This document shows positions 1 through 8,242 of a DNA stretch of 34,910 nt, one piece after another. The notes below the pieces were generated by a model. That model had not been told where the DNA came from and ran no database searches. It saw nothing but the letters and a program-made list of their open reading frames with translations. The DNA is taken from assembly GCF_001730295.1 (NCBI RefSeq), contig NZ_MIKA01000016.1, forward strand, positions 1 through 34,910. The letters run 5' to 3'. Within the stretch, counting starts at the first letter, position 1. Every line of letters starts with the position of its first letter. This DNA is from Enterococcus plantarum (GTDB lineage Bacteria; Bacillota; Bacilli; Lactobacillales; Enterococcaceae). Position numbers and translations under genes: made by a program.

Positions 1-149
1 CTGTCATCTCTAGTATGACAGGAAATAGCCTGTAGGTCGATCACTTTATTTTCATTCTGTTTGGTGAGGGCGGTAGCCCTCATGAGTGTTTGTCCCAGCC
101 TCCACATGGAATTCATATAAAGATTCGTGTTCTAACTTCTTAAAAACAA
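1..149 (-). other. Intergenic region downstream of the ECF T-component gene, with hairpins
   Basis: No coding frame is convincing here. Read on the minus strand, it contains a GGAGGCTGGGACA motif (plus positions about 92-104) of a kind I associate with the 3' regions of enterococcal genes. This is followed by a perfect 6-bp hairpin with a 4-base loop (66-81, GAGGGC/GCCCTC). At the window edge is a 7-bp hairpin (1-21, CTGTCAT/ATGACAG). No clean U-tract follows the 66-81 hairpin, so termination of the ECF operon here is uncertain. The next gene lies outside the window. Confidence 0.4.
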
Positions 150-983
150 TCAACTAAACGGATTATAAAATCTTCCGCCATTGACTTTAAATAAGGCAAA
201 ACTTATGACAGTTAATAAAACTGCTAAGCCAATAACAAGAAAATCAGAAGCATGAAATGGTCGCTGAGCATACCAAGTCCTTTTCTTTTTTTCCCCAAAA
301 CGACGTAGTTCCATTGCCGTACTGATTGTTTCAATTCGATCTAAGCTAGACAAAATCAAAGGAAAAACAATTTGAGCGGTTCCTTTTAATCGTTGCATTA
401 GTTTGCCTTTTTTAGACATTTCAAACCCACGTGCTTGTTGCGCCAGAGAGATATTGAAAAAATCTTCTTGAATGTCGGGAATATAGCGAATTGCCAGAGC
501 CACAGCATAACTAATTTTATAGCTAACACCAATCCGATTTAAACTAGATGCAAATTCACTAGGGTTTGTCGTTAAAAGAAAAATTAGTACCAGCGGTATT
601 GTGCAAAAATACTTTAGAACTAAATTAAATTCATAAAATAATTGCTCTTGTGTTATAGTAAAACGTCCAAGCCCTTCCCAAACAAGCGTTCTAGACTGGT
701 ATAAGTCTACCCCATATTCTGGTGCAAAAAGATAAACGGCAATAATGTTCAGTAATGAAAATACAAAAATAAATTTTACAACAAATGAAATCTGGTGCCA
801 CTTAATATTTGATAACTTAAATAAAACGAGTGAAAATACCGTCATACCAATCAAAAAACGCGTATCATATGTGGTCATACATGCCACAGACAATAAAATC
901 AAAAAAATTAATTTAGCTGTTCCATTCAATTTATGAATCATTGTATTATCAGGAATATAACCTAACATTTGATGTTCATTCAT
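150..983 (-). CDS. ECF transporter transmembrane (T) component, EcfT/CbiQ family
   Basis: Predicted integral membrane scaffold of an energy-coupling-factor vitamin/cofactor importer. It couples ATP hydrolysis by the ATPase subunit to movement of the substrate-binding S component. The 277-aa protein has several hydrophobic segments: two near residues 20-65, one near 120-140, one or two around 205, and a C-terminal one near 245-265. In the second half it has the cytoplasmic coupling-helix region typical of EcfT, including AQQARGFEM, which matches the family's Ala-Arg-Gly signature. A second, similar element, MELRRFG, lies about 45 residues later. Its start codon overlaps the stop codon of the ATPase gene in an ATGA junction, so the two are translationally coupled. 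It is the last gene of the operon. The family is clear; the transported substrate cannot be read from this subunit. Confidence 0.9.
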   Translation of the reverse strand: MNEHQMLGYIPDNTMIHKLNGTAKLIFLILLSVACMTTYDTRFLIGMTVFSLVLFKLSNIKWHQISFVVKFIFVFSLLNIIAVYLFAPEYGVDLYQSRTLVWEGLGRFTITQEQLFYEFNLVLKYFCTIPLVLIFLLTTNPSEFASSLNRIGVSYKISYAVALAIRYIPDIQEDFFNISLAQQARGFEMSKKGKLMQRLKGTAQIVFPLILSSLDRIETISTAMELRRFGEKKKRTWYAQRPFHASDFLVIGLAVLLTVISFALFKVNGGRFYNPFS

Positions 984-2689
984 TTCAAACGCACCTCCTG
1001 ATCATAAGTCATAAAGTTTTCTGTAAACAAAAAGGGATCGTCCAAACCTAAATGTTGAGCAAAAGTAAATAAGCTTGTTTCTTTCAATGATGCACGCTCC
1101 ACTAATTGGGAATTAGTCAATACTTTAACTGGCGATGTATCTGCGATGATTTTGCCATCATACAAGACTATTGCTCGCTCTGTATATTCCAACATAAGAT
1201 GCATGTCATGAGTAATCATCGCAATGGTGACTCCACGTTCATTGAGCTTTTCTAGAAATGTCATCATTTCAGTATAATGTTTAAAATCTTGTCCCGCCGT
1301 TGGTTCATCTAAGATGATCATTTCAGGTTCCAGAACTAAAATCGCAGCAATGGTGACTCTTTTTTTCTGACCAAAACTAAGCGCTGAAATTGGCCAATTG
1401 CGAAATGAATACAAGCCACAGATTTTTAAAGCTTGTTCAACGCGTTCCTTGATTTCTGCTTCTGGCATGCCTTTCAAGACCAATCCTAAAGCAACTTCTT
1501 CAAAAATCATTTTCTTTGAAATCATTTGGTTCGGATTTTGCATGACAAAGCCAATCTTATCTGCTCGTTCTTTAATTGAAAACTGAGTAAAATCTTCGTC
1601 TGACCAAGTCATTTTGCCTGATTGCGGTGTAACAAAACCACAGATTGCTTTACTTAAAGTGGATTTACCAGCACCATTTTTCCCAACGATACTCAGCATT
1701 TCGCCACGATTGAATGTAACCGAAACATCATTTAAAACATATTGATCCTTTCGATTATATTGGTACATAATAGTTTCCAATTTCAATAATGGTTGTAACG
1801 TTTCTTGCTTGGGTATTTGAGCTGGTTTTTTCATCCATTTTTCCATTTGTAGTTTTAAGTCAGGTGCTTGGACTTTTTCAATGTCAGCCAAATATTGAAC
1901 TGTTTCCAAATCTACGCCTGCATATTTCATTGCTGTCACATAAAGTGGTTCTCGAATTCCTTGTTCCGTTAATATATCTGTTTTGAGCAGCTCATCTGCA
2001 GGTAAATCGGCGACAACTCGCCCATCGTTAAAAACAATCACACGATCAACCGAACGATATAGAACATCTTCCAGACGATGCTCGATAATCAAAACCGTCG
2101 TTTCTGTCTTTTGATGGATTTCTTCAATCAATGCAATTGTTTCTTTACCAGCTTTAGGATCTAAATTCGCAAGTGGTTCATCAAATAATAAAATCGGTGC
2201 TTCATCGATCAACACACCAGCCATCGATACTCGCTGTTTTTGTCCGCCTGATAAATCTTGCGGCCGATGCTGTAAAAAATCATTCAATCCAACGATTTTA
2301 GTCCAATGATCGACTTCTTGTTTCATCTTACTTTGCGATACTTCGTCGTTTTCTAAAGCAAATGCAACATCTTCTCCTACTGTTAATCCGATGAATTGAC
2401 CATCTGTATCTTGCAACACTGTCCCAACGTCAAAAGATAACTCAAATAGACTTGTCTTTGTTAATTCTTTATCCCTAATCGTAACATTTCCAGTTATTTC
2501 GCCCTCATAGCTATAAGGAATCAGTCCATTGATACATTGGGCAAAAGTTGATTTGCCACTACCACTTGGACCTACGATCAAGACTTTCTCCCCTTCATAA
2601 ATCGTTAAATCAATACTATGTAATGTAGGTTCAGCCTGACTATGATATTGGAAAGTAAAATTGTCAAAAGTTATCAGTGGTTTCTTCAT
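980..2689 (-). CDS. ECF transporter ATP-binding protein with two fused ABC domains
   Basis: Fused EcfA-type ATPase (569 aa) that powers the adjacent ECF importer; cytoplasmic and membrane-associated. The first nucleotide-binding domain has a Walker A (GPSGSGKST, residues 40-48), the signature LSGGQ (146-150) and a Walker B ending in LLFDEP (about 167-172). The second has a Walker A (GKNGAGKST, 336-344), a signature variant LSFGQKKR and a Walker B (MIILDEP). In most ECF systems EcfA1 and EcfA2 are separate proteins. The fusion resembles YkoD-type ATPases, which serve transporters dedicated to one S component. The second signature has Phe in place of the first Gly of LSGGQ, a common EcfA variation. 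It lies 133 bases after the S-component gene, with a terminator-like hairpin between them, and overlaps the T-component gene by 4 bases. Confidence 0.92.
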   Translation of the reverse strand: MKKPLITFDNFTFQYHSQAEPTLHSIDLTIYEGEKVLIVGPSGSGKSTFAQCINGLIPYSYEGEITGNVTIRDKELTKTSLFELSFDVGTVLQDTDGQFIGLTVGEDVAFALENDEVSQSKMKQEVDHWTKIVGLNDFLQHRPQDLSGGQKQRVSMAGVLIDEAPILLFDEPLANLDPKAGKETIALIEEIHQKTETTVLIIEHRLEDVLYRSVDRVIVFNDGRVVADLPADELLKTDILTEQGIREPLYVTAMKYAGVDLETVQYLADIEKVQAPDLKLQMEKWMKKPAQIPKQETLQPLLKLETIMYQYNRKDQYVLNDVSVTFNRGEMLSIVGKNGAGKSTLSKAICGFVTPQSGKMTWSDEDFTQFSIKERADKIGFVMQNPNQMISKKMIFEEVALGLVLKGMPEAEIKERVEQALKICGLYSFRNWPISALSFGQKKRVTIAAILVLEPEMIILDEPTAGQDFKHYTEMMTFLEKLNERGVTIAMITHDMHLMLEYTERAIVLYDGKIIADTSPVKVLTNSQLVERASLKETSLFTFAQHLGLDDPFLFTENFMTYDQEVRLK

Positions 2690-2714
2690 CGATGACGCTC
2701 CCTCATTCTATGTA

Positions 2715-2773
2715 AAAAAGGACAAGAAAAGGCTGTTCAGCTTTAAAAATCAAGCTTGCTTTTTCTCGCCCTT
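2715..2773 (-). terminator. Terminator-like hairpin inside the ECF operon
   Basis: On the minus strand a 14-bp stem (arms at plus 2760-2773 and 2719-2732, including two G-U pairs) closes a loop of about 27 bases and is followed at once by six Us (2715-2720). This is a canonical Rho-independent terminator shape. It lies after the S-component gene and before the ATPase gene, so it probably attenuates expression of the ATPase and T component relative to the upstream genes. Confidence 0.75.
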
Positions 2774-2822
2774 AATTTTATTTCAGAAATTATATTTATG
2801 CTAATTTCATTTTACTACATAA

Positions 2823-3374
2823 TCAATCTTTTGTTAAACTACCTTTTTTAGTCCGCGTTGCAGCATACGCTGCCATCAACAATGTACCGATGATTCCTAC
2901 TGCAATAATATTTAATACAACGGCAATCACACCTTGTGTATAGACTTTACTAGCAGGTTCACTGTAAATCAATACATCTAATGTCGGTGCAATCAATCCC
3001 CAAACAACGGCATTTCCAATCACTTGATAAATATTAAAATAAATAATGTCTTTTTTATTAAATTCGCCGTGTATAAGATCGATTTTCCTTCCTGCTAAAC
3101 CATACACCACTCCTATAATACCAGAACAAATGATCCAACTCCACCATGCACTGCCATATGTTGTAAAGTCTTTTAGCGTATGACCAATCAGCCCAATCAA
3201 GCCACCTGCAACCGGTCCAAAAATAACAGAAATCAGTGCTAAAAATGGGTAGGCTGTCTCTAAGTTTGTATTAGGAAAGCCTGTTGGAATCACCACAAAA
3301 CGCCCTAAAATTACGAATACAGCTGATCCGATACCAATTGCCACAATTGTTTTTACTGAAAAATCTTTTTTCAT
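2823..3374 (-). CDS. ECF transporter substrate-binding (S) component, UPF0397 family
   Basis: Small integral membrane protein (183 aa) with five or six hydrophobic segments. The N-terminal pattern (helix, then [19 protein letters not shown], then [13 protein letters not shown]) is that of the UPF0397/ECF-riboflavin-type S-component family. Such proteins bind the vitamin or metabolite and associate with EcfT and EcfA. The start is supported by a strong ribosome binding site (AGGAG) about a dozen bases upstream. It begins 11 bases after the SAM-hydrolase gene ends, so the two are co-transcribed. UPF0397 members are often annotated as riboflavin- or thiamine-precursor-like, but the ligand is not proven. 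The link to a SAM hydrolase hints at a nucleoside or methionine-cycle-related substrate, which is inference. Confidence 0.88.
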   Translation of the reverse strand: MKKDFSVKTIVAIGIGSAVFVILGRFVVIPTGFPNTNLETAYPFLALISVIFGPVAGGLIGLIGHTLKDFTTYGSAWWSWIICSGIIGVVYGLAGRKIDLIHGEFNKKDIIYFNIYQVIGNAVVWGLIAPTLDVLIYSEPASKVYTQGVIAVVLNIIAVGIIGTLLMAAYAATRTKKGSLTKD

Positions 3375-3385
3375 ATTCCCTACTC

Positions 3386-4243
3386 CTATTCAAAAATGAT
3401 CTTCGGTGCTTTTCTTAATCGGATCGTCCAATCCGTTCCAGTACCAATGTGGTAGAGTTTAGAAAATGAGTCTTGATTGACTGCTACACCAATATTTACT
3501 AATGAATTTACATAAACTAAAGGTTCCCCAATATTAACATCTGCGAAAGATTTAGCAAATTTCATAATATTTTGATACACTTTTTTCCCTTGATGATAGA
3601 TTGTTACTTGTAGCTGGTCACCATGAACAATCTTTTCTTCCTTCATAAACGCCAATGGAATATTGGTCCATAAGGAACCAAAACGGATATCCAAAACATC
3701 GATACTGCCTTCTAAAATATGTTGATCATGCTTTGCTTCAATCAACGGTAACGCTTCAATAGAATCAATCGCAACAGTCTTACCTAATTCCTCAAAAGAA
3801 ATTTCCTCACTCGCTAAGCGCGCTCCATTGTATGCATAAATATCTCTGCCATGAAACGTATGACTTTCTTCTGAATGTGGTAAACGACTCGTTACTTCGT
3901 CAATTGCACGAATCTCTTCAATTCCTTGATAATGAGAAATATGCGTTAACGAACCATTATCTGGAGTAATAATATAATGCCCCGAATTTGTTTTCGCTAC
4001 GATGCTTCGTCTTGTACTGCCTACCCCCGGATCAACAACAGAGACAAAAACACTGCCTTTTGGCCAATATTTCACTGTCTGATACAAACGATAAGACGCT
4101 GCCCAAATATCATAAGGAGGAATTTCATGAGTCAAATCGCCAATGATGATCTCATCACTTACCATATGAGCAACACCATACATTGCACTTACTGCGCCAT
4201 CACCAAGCCCAAAATCTGTTTGTAAAACTAAATAGTTCCCCAT
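3386..4243 (-). CDS. SAM hydroxide adenosyltransferase (DUF62 / SAM hydrolase family)
   Basis: Predicted to use water (hydroxide) to cleave S-adenosyl-L-methionine into adenosine and L-methionine; the same fold is used by fluorinases and chlorinases. The 285-aa protein opens with the family motif LQTDFGLGD (residues 7-15). It keeps the Asp-Arg-His set that marks DUF62 hydrolases: Asp71 and Arg78 in [11 protein letters not shown], and His131 in FHGRD. The 7-residue spacing between Asp and Arg matches the characterised enzymes. Thr-Pro-Asp-Asn-Gly (93-97) is also typical. It is the first gene of the ECF operon, behind a near-consensus promoter and an AGGGAG ribosome binding site. Halogenase activity is unlikely because the hydrolase-type triad is present. 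What the cell gains from hydrolysing SAM here is unknown. Confidence 0.88.
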   Translation of the reverse strand: MGNYLVLQTDFGLGDGAVSAMYGVAHMVSDEIIIGDLTHEIPPYDIWAASYRLYQTVKYWPKGSVFVSVVDPGVGSTRRSIVAKTNSGHYIITPDNGSLTHISHYQGIEEIRAIDEVTSRLPHSEESHTFHGRDIYAYNGARLASEEISFEELGKTVAIDSIEALPLIEAKHDQHILEGSIDVLDIRFGSLWTNIPLAFMKEEKIVHGDQLQVTIYHQGKKVYQNIMKFAKSFADVNIGEPLVYVNSLVNIGVAVNQDSFSKLYHIGTGTDWTIRLRKAPKIIFE

Positions 4244-4331
4244 TTAATCTCCCTCTCACTAATTATTCTATTCATCATTTTTTACGAACGAACAGGCTGA
4301 CCACTGATTATTTCACTATCAATTCTCAAAC

Positions 4332-4360
4332 ATAGTACCTTTTTATAGTAGTTCTGTCAA
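4332..4360 (-). promoter_or_regulatory. Sigma-A promoter of the SAM-hydrolase/ECF operon
   Basis: On the minus strand there is a perfect -35 (TTGACA, plus 4355-4360), a 17-base spacer and a -10 of TACTAT (plus 4332-4337). The expected start near 4325 leaves a leader of about 80 bases before the ATG at 4243. I recognise no known riboswitch in that leader. Confidence 0.85.
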
Positions 4361-4410
4361 TAATATTATCGAACAATCACCTACTTTCAGCAACGATTAT
4401 TCGTCCTTTA

Positions 4411-4458
4411 TAAAAACAGAAAAATAACCTGATACATTTTCCATGTATGCAGGTTATT
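4411..4458 (-). terminator. Terminator of the cdaA-cdaR-glmM operon
   Basis: On the minus strand a stem of about 15 bp (arms at plus 4443-4458 and 4423-4437, one bulged base) has a 5-base loop and is followed by a U-rich tract. It begins 14 bases after the glmM stop codon. Confidence 0.85.
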
Positions 4459-4471
4459 CTAAAAAAGATTA

Positions 4472-5827
4472 TCATCCTATGCCGATTTCAGCTTTCACGA
4501 CTTCTGCGATTTTATCTACATAATAATCCACTTTTTCTTGTGTTGGTGCTTCTGCCATCACTCGTAATAAAGGCTCTGTCCCAGAAGGACGAACTAATAT
4601 ACGACCATCGCCATTCATTTCTGCCTCCATTAAGTCAACAATTTCTTTGATTGCTGGAACTTCCATTGCACCATGTTTATCAGTTACACGAATATTCACT
4701 AATTTTTGTGGATAAACAGTTAATTCTGACGCTAACTCAGATAATTTTTTCCCAGTTTGTTTCATAACATTCAATAACTGAATACCGGAAAGCATGCCAT
4801 CACCTGTTGTATTATAATCTAAGAAAATCATATGTCCTGACTGTTCTCCACCAAAATTATAATCATTTTTACGCATTTCTTCCACAACATAACGGTCACC
4901 AACTTGAGTGATTACATCTTTCATACCAGCGGCTTCCACTGCTTTGCGGAAACCCAGATTACTCATAACGGTCGTGACGATCGTATCTTTTTTCAAACGA
5001 TTTTTTTCGGCAAGGTATTTTGCGCAGATAAACATGATCTTGTCTCCGTCAACAATATTTCCTAATTCATCCACTGCAATAATTCGATCACCATCACCAT
5101 CGAATGCAAGACCCACATCAGCGCCTTTTTCAACAACCATTTCAGCTAACTTTTCTGGATGTGTAGACCCTACACCATCATTGATATTCAAACCATTAGG
5201 ACTTGTACCCATTGTGTAGAAATCAGTTTCTAAGTCAGCGAATAAACGGTTGACAGAAGTTGCCGTTGCTCCATTTGCGGCATCGATACAAACCGTTAAA
5301 CCAGATAAGTCACCTGGTATCGTTTGAACGAGGAATTGAGAATATTTCAATAAGCCTTCAGGAAATTCATCCAATGTACCTAAGCCTTCAGCTGAAGGAC
5401 GAGGTAAATTATCTTCTTCTGCATCTAATAACGCTTCAATTTCAAGTTCTTGATCGTCCACTAATTTAAAGCCATCTGCCCCAAAGAACTTGATCCCATT
5501 GTCTTCTGCTGGGTTATGAGAAGCTGAAATCATGACACCAGCTGACGCTTTTTGTAATCTTGTTAGATACGCAACGCCGGGTGTTGAAATAACACCTAAT
5601 TGAAATACCTCGATCCCAACAGATAAAAGACCTGAAATCAACGCCTGCTCTAATAATTGACCTGATATACGTGTATCACGACCGACCAATACTCTTGGAC
5701 GACGTGTAGAATCTTCATGTTGACTTAAAACATATCCGCCAAAACGGCCTAATTTGAATGCTAATTCTGGTGTTAATTCCTTATTTGCAATTCCTCTAAC
5801 ACCATCTGTTCCAAAATATTTACCCAT
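4472..5827 (-). CDS. glmM: Phosphoglucosamine mutase GlmM
   Basis: Interconverts glucosamine-6-phosphate and glucosamine-1-phosphate, the cytosolic step leading to UDP-GlcNAc for peptidoglycan and wall polymers. The protein (451 aa from the chosen start) has the phosphoserine loop ISASHNP with the catalytic Ser near 103. It also has the metal-binding DGDGDR motif and the C-terminal phosphate-binding loop [11 protein letters not shown]. Length and N-terminus ([12 protein letters not shown]) are typical. Two ATGs are in tandem; the second (5827) is preferred because it sits 7 bases from the AAGGAG ribosome binding site, against 4 for the first. It is the last gene of the cdaA-cdaR-glmM operon. 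In other Firmicutes GlmM binds CdaA and dampens c-di-AMP synthesis, which explains the conserved arrangement. Confidence 0.97.
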   Translation of the reverse strand: MGKYFGTDGVRGIANKELTPELAFKLGRFGGYVLSQHEDSTRRPRVLVGRDTRISGQLLEQALISGLLSVGIEVFQLGVISTPGVAYLTRLQKASAGVMISASHNPAEDNGIKFFGADGFKLVDDQELEIEALLDAEEDNLPRPSAEGLGTLDEFPEGLLKYSQFLVQTIPGDLSGLTVCIDAANGATATSVNRLFADLETDFYTMGTSPNGLNINDGVGSTHPEKLAEMVVEKGADVGLAFDGDGDRIIAVDELGNIVDGDKIMFICAKYLAEKNRLKKDTIVTTVMSNLGFRKAVEAAGMKDVITQVGDRYVVEEMRKNDYNFGGEQSGHMIFLDYNTTGDGMLSGIQLLNVMKQTGKKLSELASELTVYPQKLVNIRVTDKHGAMEVPAIKEIVDLMEAEMNGDGRILVRPSGTEPLLRVMAEAPTQEKVDYYVDKIAEVVKAEIGIG

Positions 5828-5861
5828 CATAACTCTCCTTCTACTTACTAAGCTAGCCTCG

Positions 5862-5894
5862 ATTATTCTTATGAGGTGTCCTCAATAGAATAAT
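5862..5894 (-). other. Intercistronic hairpin between cdaR and glmM
   Basis: On the minus strand an inverted repeat of 8 bp plus 5 bp (ATTATTCT...TGAGG paired with CCTCA...AGAATAAT), separated by a 2-base internal mismatch, closes a 3-base loop. No U-tract follows, so it is not a normal terminator. RNA processing or stabilisation is a possible role. Confidence 0.5.
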
Positions 5895-5915
5895 GGGTTT
5901 TCTTAGTCAATCAAC

Positions 5916-7064
5916 TTAATTTGCAGGAACTGAACTACTCCCATTTTCCAGATCATCTTCAGTTGTACTTTCAATGCTAGACGAACTCGACGAGCTTGAT
6001 GTACTAGAGGAACTTGTTGTTTTTTCACTGGAAGGCACAGACGTTGGGACCGATCGACTCGAACTTGATGTCGTTGTGCCTTGTCCGCTAGTTCCAGAAA
6101 AACTTGTACTTGTTCCTGCAAAGACTGGATTGATCGTCACTTCTACTTCCTCAGGTGAAACAATATACTCTGTATTTGTCGGTATTTTTATTTTTTGTTT
6201 GGTTGATGATTTTATATTACTTATGTCAACTGGTAACTCTATTGTATCAATTGCATCTAAAACAGATTTTGTTCCTCTAATTTCCACTTTTTGTTCTGAA
6301 AGATTAAATGTGAAATTCTCAACCCCTGTTGGTGGTGAGCCAGTTGGACTGATCGTAAGACCCACTTCTTTTGAAGGTAAGGTCAAATCAACAACGACTT
6401 TTACTTGAGGTGCTGGATTTTCAATACTTAACACTTGTCCTTTGCTATCAATTGCTTGAACATTGACCGTTTGCTTGATCGTATCAACCGATTGTTTGAC
6501 ATTGGACAAGGGAGCAATAACACGTGTAATCGCTTTGGCAGTCTCTTCTCCCGTTGTGATTTCAACAGTTTTAGGACTAACCGCAATTTTCTCTACTTTG
6601 TAGCCTTCTGCCTCAATCGATTCTGGTAGTTGCGCTTCAACATCGAACGATTTTGTTACTTTGTTCTCTACCGTTACAGTAATCGTTTTAGGCTCGATTT
6701 CAGCTGTTACTGCCGTACTCAATCCTTTAACTCGCAATTGGATTTCTGATGTCCCAATCGGTGTTTTGGTCAAATCAGCCACGACTTGAAAGTTTCTTGT
6801 ATCTTCATTTGCTTCTAAATTCAGTTGAATTCGATTGGCACTACTTAAATGAACATTGACAGTTTCTTCATAACCAGACACAAAATACTTATCTTGGTCA
6901 TATTCTAATTGAACAGGAATGTTATACAACATTTCATCATAAACTTGGCTCCCACCTGTTATATCGGATAAATTCCCTGATGCATTGGCATTAAAAAATA
7001 ATAACAAAGCAAAAAGTAACGCTAATAATCCTGAGAACCAATTGCTTTGATAGGGGATCTTCAT
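5916..7064 (-). CDS. cdaR: CdaR (YbbR-domain) regulator of diadenylate cyclase
   Basis: Membrane-anchored partner of CdaA that modulates c-di-AMP synthesis. The 382-aa protein has one N-terminal transmembrane segment (about residues 8-28). It is followed by three or four extracytoplasmic YbbR repeats (about 45-325) with the usual beta-rich pattern, for example PKTITVTVENKVTKSFDVEA and SPKTVEITTGEE. The last 60 or so residues are very rich in Ser and Thr (about 330-382), a disordered extracellular tail that other CdaR proteins have in variable form. The start codon overlaps the cdaA stop by 4 bases (ATGA), so translation is coupled. glmM follows after 88 bases. Assignment by domain and operon position is firm; the function of the Ser/Thr tail is unknown. 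Confidence 0.93.
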   Translation of the reverse strand: MKIPYQSNWFSGLLALLFALLLFFNANASGNLSDITGGSQVYDEMLYNIPVQLEYDQDKYFVSGYEETVNVHLSSANRIQLNLEANEDTRNFQVVADLTKTPIGTSEIQLRVKGLSTAVTAEIEPKTITVTVENKVTKSFDVEAQLPESIEAEGYKVEKIAVSPKTVEITTGEETAKAITRVIAPLSNVKQSVDTIKQTVNVQAIDSKGQVLSIENPAPQVKVVVDLTLPSKEVGLTISPTGSPPTGVENFTFNLSEQKVEIRGTKSVLDAIDTIELPVDISNIKSSTKQKIKIPTNTEYIVSPEEVEVTINPVFAGTSTSFSGTSGQGTTTSSSSRSVPTSVPSSEKTTSSSSTSSSSSSSSIESTTEDDLENGSSSVPAN

Positions 7065-7948
7065 TTCTTTTTCGCCCCTTTCGATACACCTTCAATAAAG
7101 TGTTGCAAAAGATTCTTTTTATCCTTGCGTTCTTCTTTTGGCACTAATTCTGCTCGAAGAATTCTCAGGTATTCTTCCTGTGTCAATTTAGGAATCAGAT
7201 CATTATTCAAAGTGAGACTGACATCCCCTGTCTCTTCAGACACAATGATGGTCACAGCATCACTAACTTCACTGATACCGACGGCCGCTCTGTGACGCGT
7301 CCCAAATTCTTTTGGAATCAAGTTACTTTCAGACAACGGCAGGTAGGCACTTGCTACAGCGATTTTTCCTTGTTTCACAATCACTGCTCCATCATGCAAT
7401 GGCGTATTGGGAATAAATATATTGATTAGCAATTCTCCTGTGATATCGGCATCTAAAGGAATCCCCGTTTCAATATATTCATCTAGGCCAGTATTTTTTT
7501 CCACTGTGATCAGTGCACCGATTTTTCGTTTCGACATATACTGAATGGCTTTATCAAAAGCAAGAATCATTTTTTCGTCTTCCTGCTGTTCAGATCTGCT
7601 TGCACGGAAAAATGAACTTCTTCCTAAATGCTCTAAGCCTCGGCGGACTTCTGGTTGAAAGATCACAACTGCAGCAATCACACCATACATGATAACTTGG
7701 TTCATCAGCCAGGACAGTGTATGGAGTCCAATGATCTCACTCAGTATTCGAATCACAATGAAGACTGCGACCCCTTTTAACAATTGGACAGCTTTTGTCC
7801 CTTTGACAAGCATGATCAATTTGTAGACGAGGTACCATACTACCAGAATATCTATAATATTGATGATATAATCACGCGACAAGAAATCTGATGAGATCAA
7901 TTGCCGCCAATAATTCAAATCAAATAATTGACTAAGTTGAAAAGACAT
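7061..7948 (-). CDS. cdaA: Diadenylate cyclase CdaA
   Basis: Membrane diadenylate cyclase that condenses two ATP into cyclic di-AMP, a messenger controlling potassium and osmolyte balance and wall integrity. From the chosen start it has 295 aa, with three transmembrane helices (about residues 27-48, 55-73 and 80-97) and a DAC catalytic domain. The DGA motif (186-188) and RHR motif (218-220) of the active site are both present. The frame is open up to 8065, but the upstream extension has no ribosome binding site and crosses the promoter. The ATG at 7948 lies 6 bases after a GAGG ribosome binding site; the adjacent ATG at 7951 would be only 3 bases away. It is the first gene of the cdaA-cdaR-glmM operon. 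Confidence 0.95.
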   Translation of the reverse strand: MSFQLSQLFDLNYWRQLISSDFLSRDYIINIIDILVVWYLVYKLIMLVKGTKAVQLLKGVAVFIVIRILSEIIGLHTLSWLMNQVIMYGVIAAVVIFQPEVRRGLEHLGRSSFFRASRSEQQEDEKMILAFDKAIQYMSKRKIGALITVEKNTGLDEYIETGIPLDADITGELLINIFIPNTPLHDGAVIVKQGKIAVASAYLPLSESNLIPKEFGTRHRAAVGISEVSDAVTIIVSEETGDVSLTLNNDLIPKLTQEEYLRILRAELVPKEERKDKKNLLQHFIEGVSKGAKKK

Positions 7949-7983
7949 CATAAACCTCACTTCTCTCTGAAGATTTCTTAATA

Positions 7984-7992
7984 AGTATACCA
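7984..7992 (-). promoter_or_regulatory. Extended -10 promoter of cdaA
   Basis: On the minus strand TGG precedes TATACT, giving an extended -10 element 36 bases upstream of the ATG at 7948. The -35 is weak (TGTAAC at 17-base spacing), as expected for an extended -10 promoter. Confidence 0.7.
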
Positions 7993-8141
7993 TAATCTTT
8001 TGCTTGGTTACAGGATGAGAATGAACGATAGAAAAATTTAAACAAAATAAACGGAACGGTGACAAAACTCTTTGAATTTTATTAACCTCACCTTGAATTA
8101 AAAAAACGGTGTGAAAAAGTCAGGTTCGTCGACAATTTCCT

Positions 8142-8180
8142 AAAAACCGCACAATACATAAAACGCATTGTACGGTTTTT
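8142..8180 (-). terminator. Terminator of nifJ (bidirectional shape)
   Basis: A 14-bp stem with one wobble pair (arms 8142-8155 and 8167-8180) ends in an A-tract/T-tract pair, so it can terminate on either strand. It lies about 60 bases after the nifJ stop. The rest of the gap, up to the cdaA promoter, shows no gene. Confidence 0.85.
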
Positions 8181-8242
8181 AGTCCAATTGCTTGAACCTA
8201 AACGACTTTTGTCACAACCTAATTCTAAAATAAAACACGTTA

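Noticed and set aside
1-149. glmS-type ribozyme or T-box leader
   Set aside because: I considered this because a glmS gene could follow, but neither the conserved ribozyme core nor the T-box sequence is visible.
4244-4331. Riboswitch in the leader of the SAM-hydrolase/ECF operon
   Set aside because: A SAM or vitamin riboswitch would be attractive, but the leader is only about 80 bases and shows no known conserved core or terminator.
4908-5219. 103-codon plus-strand frame opposite glmM
   Set aside because: Antisense to a highly conserved enzyme, with no initiation signal.
5974-6408. 144-codon plus-strand frame opposite cdaR
   Set aside because: Its acidic Leu/Glu-rich start is simply the antisense of the Ser-rich CdaR tail; codon pattern and lack of a ribosome binding site argue against a gene.
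7949-8065. N-terminal extension of CdaA by 39 residues
   Set aside because: The extension runs across the promoter and lacks a ribosome binding site; the ATG at 7948 fits family length better.
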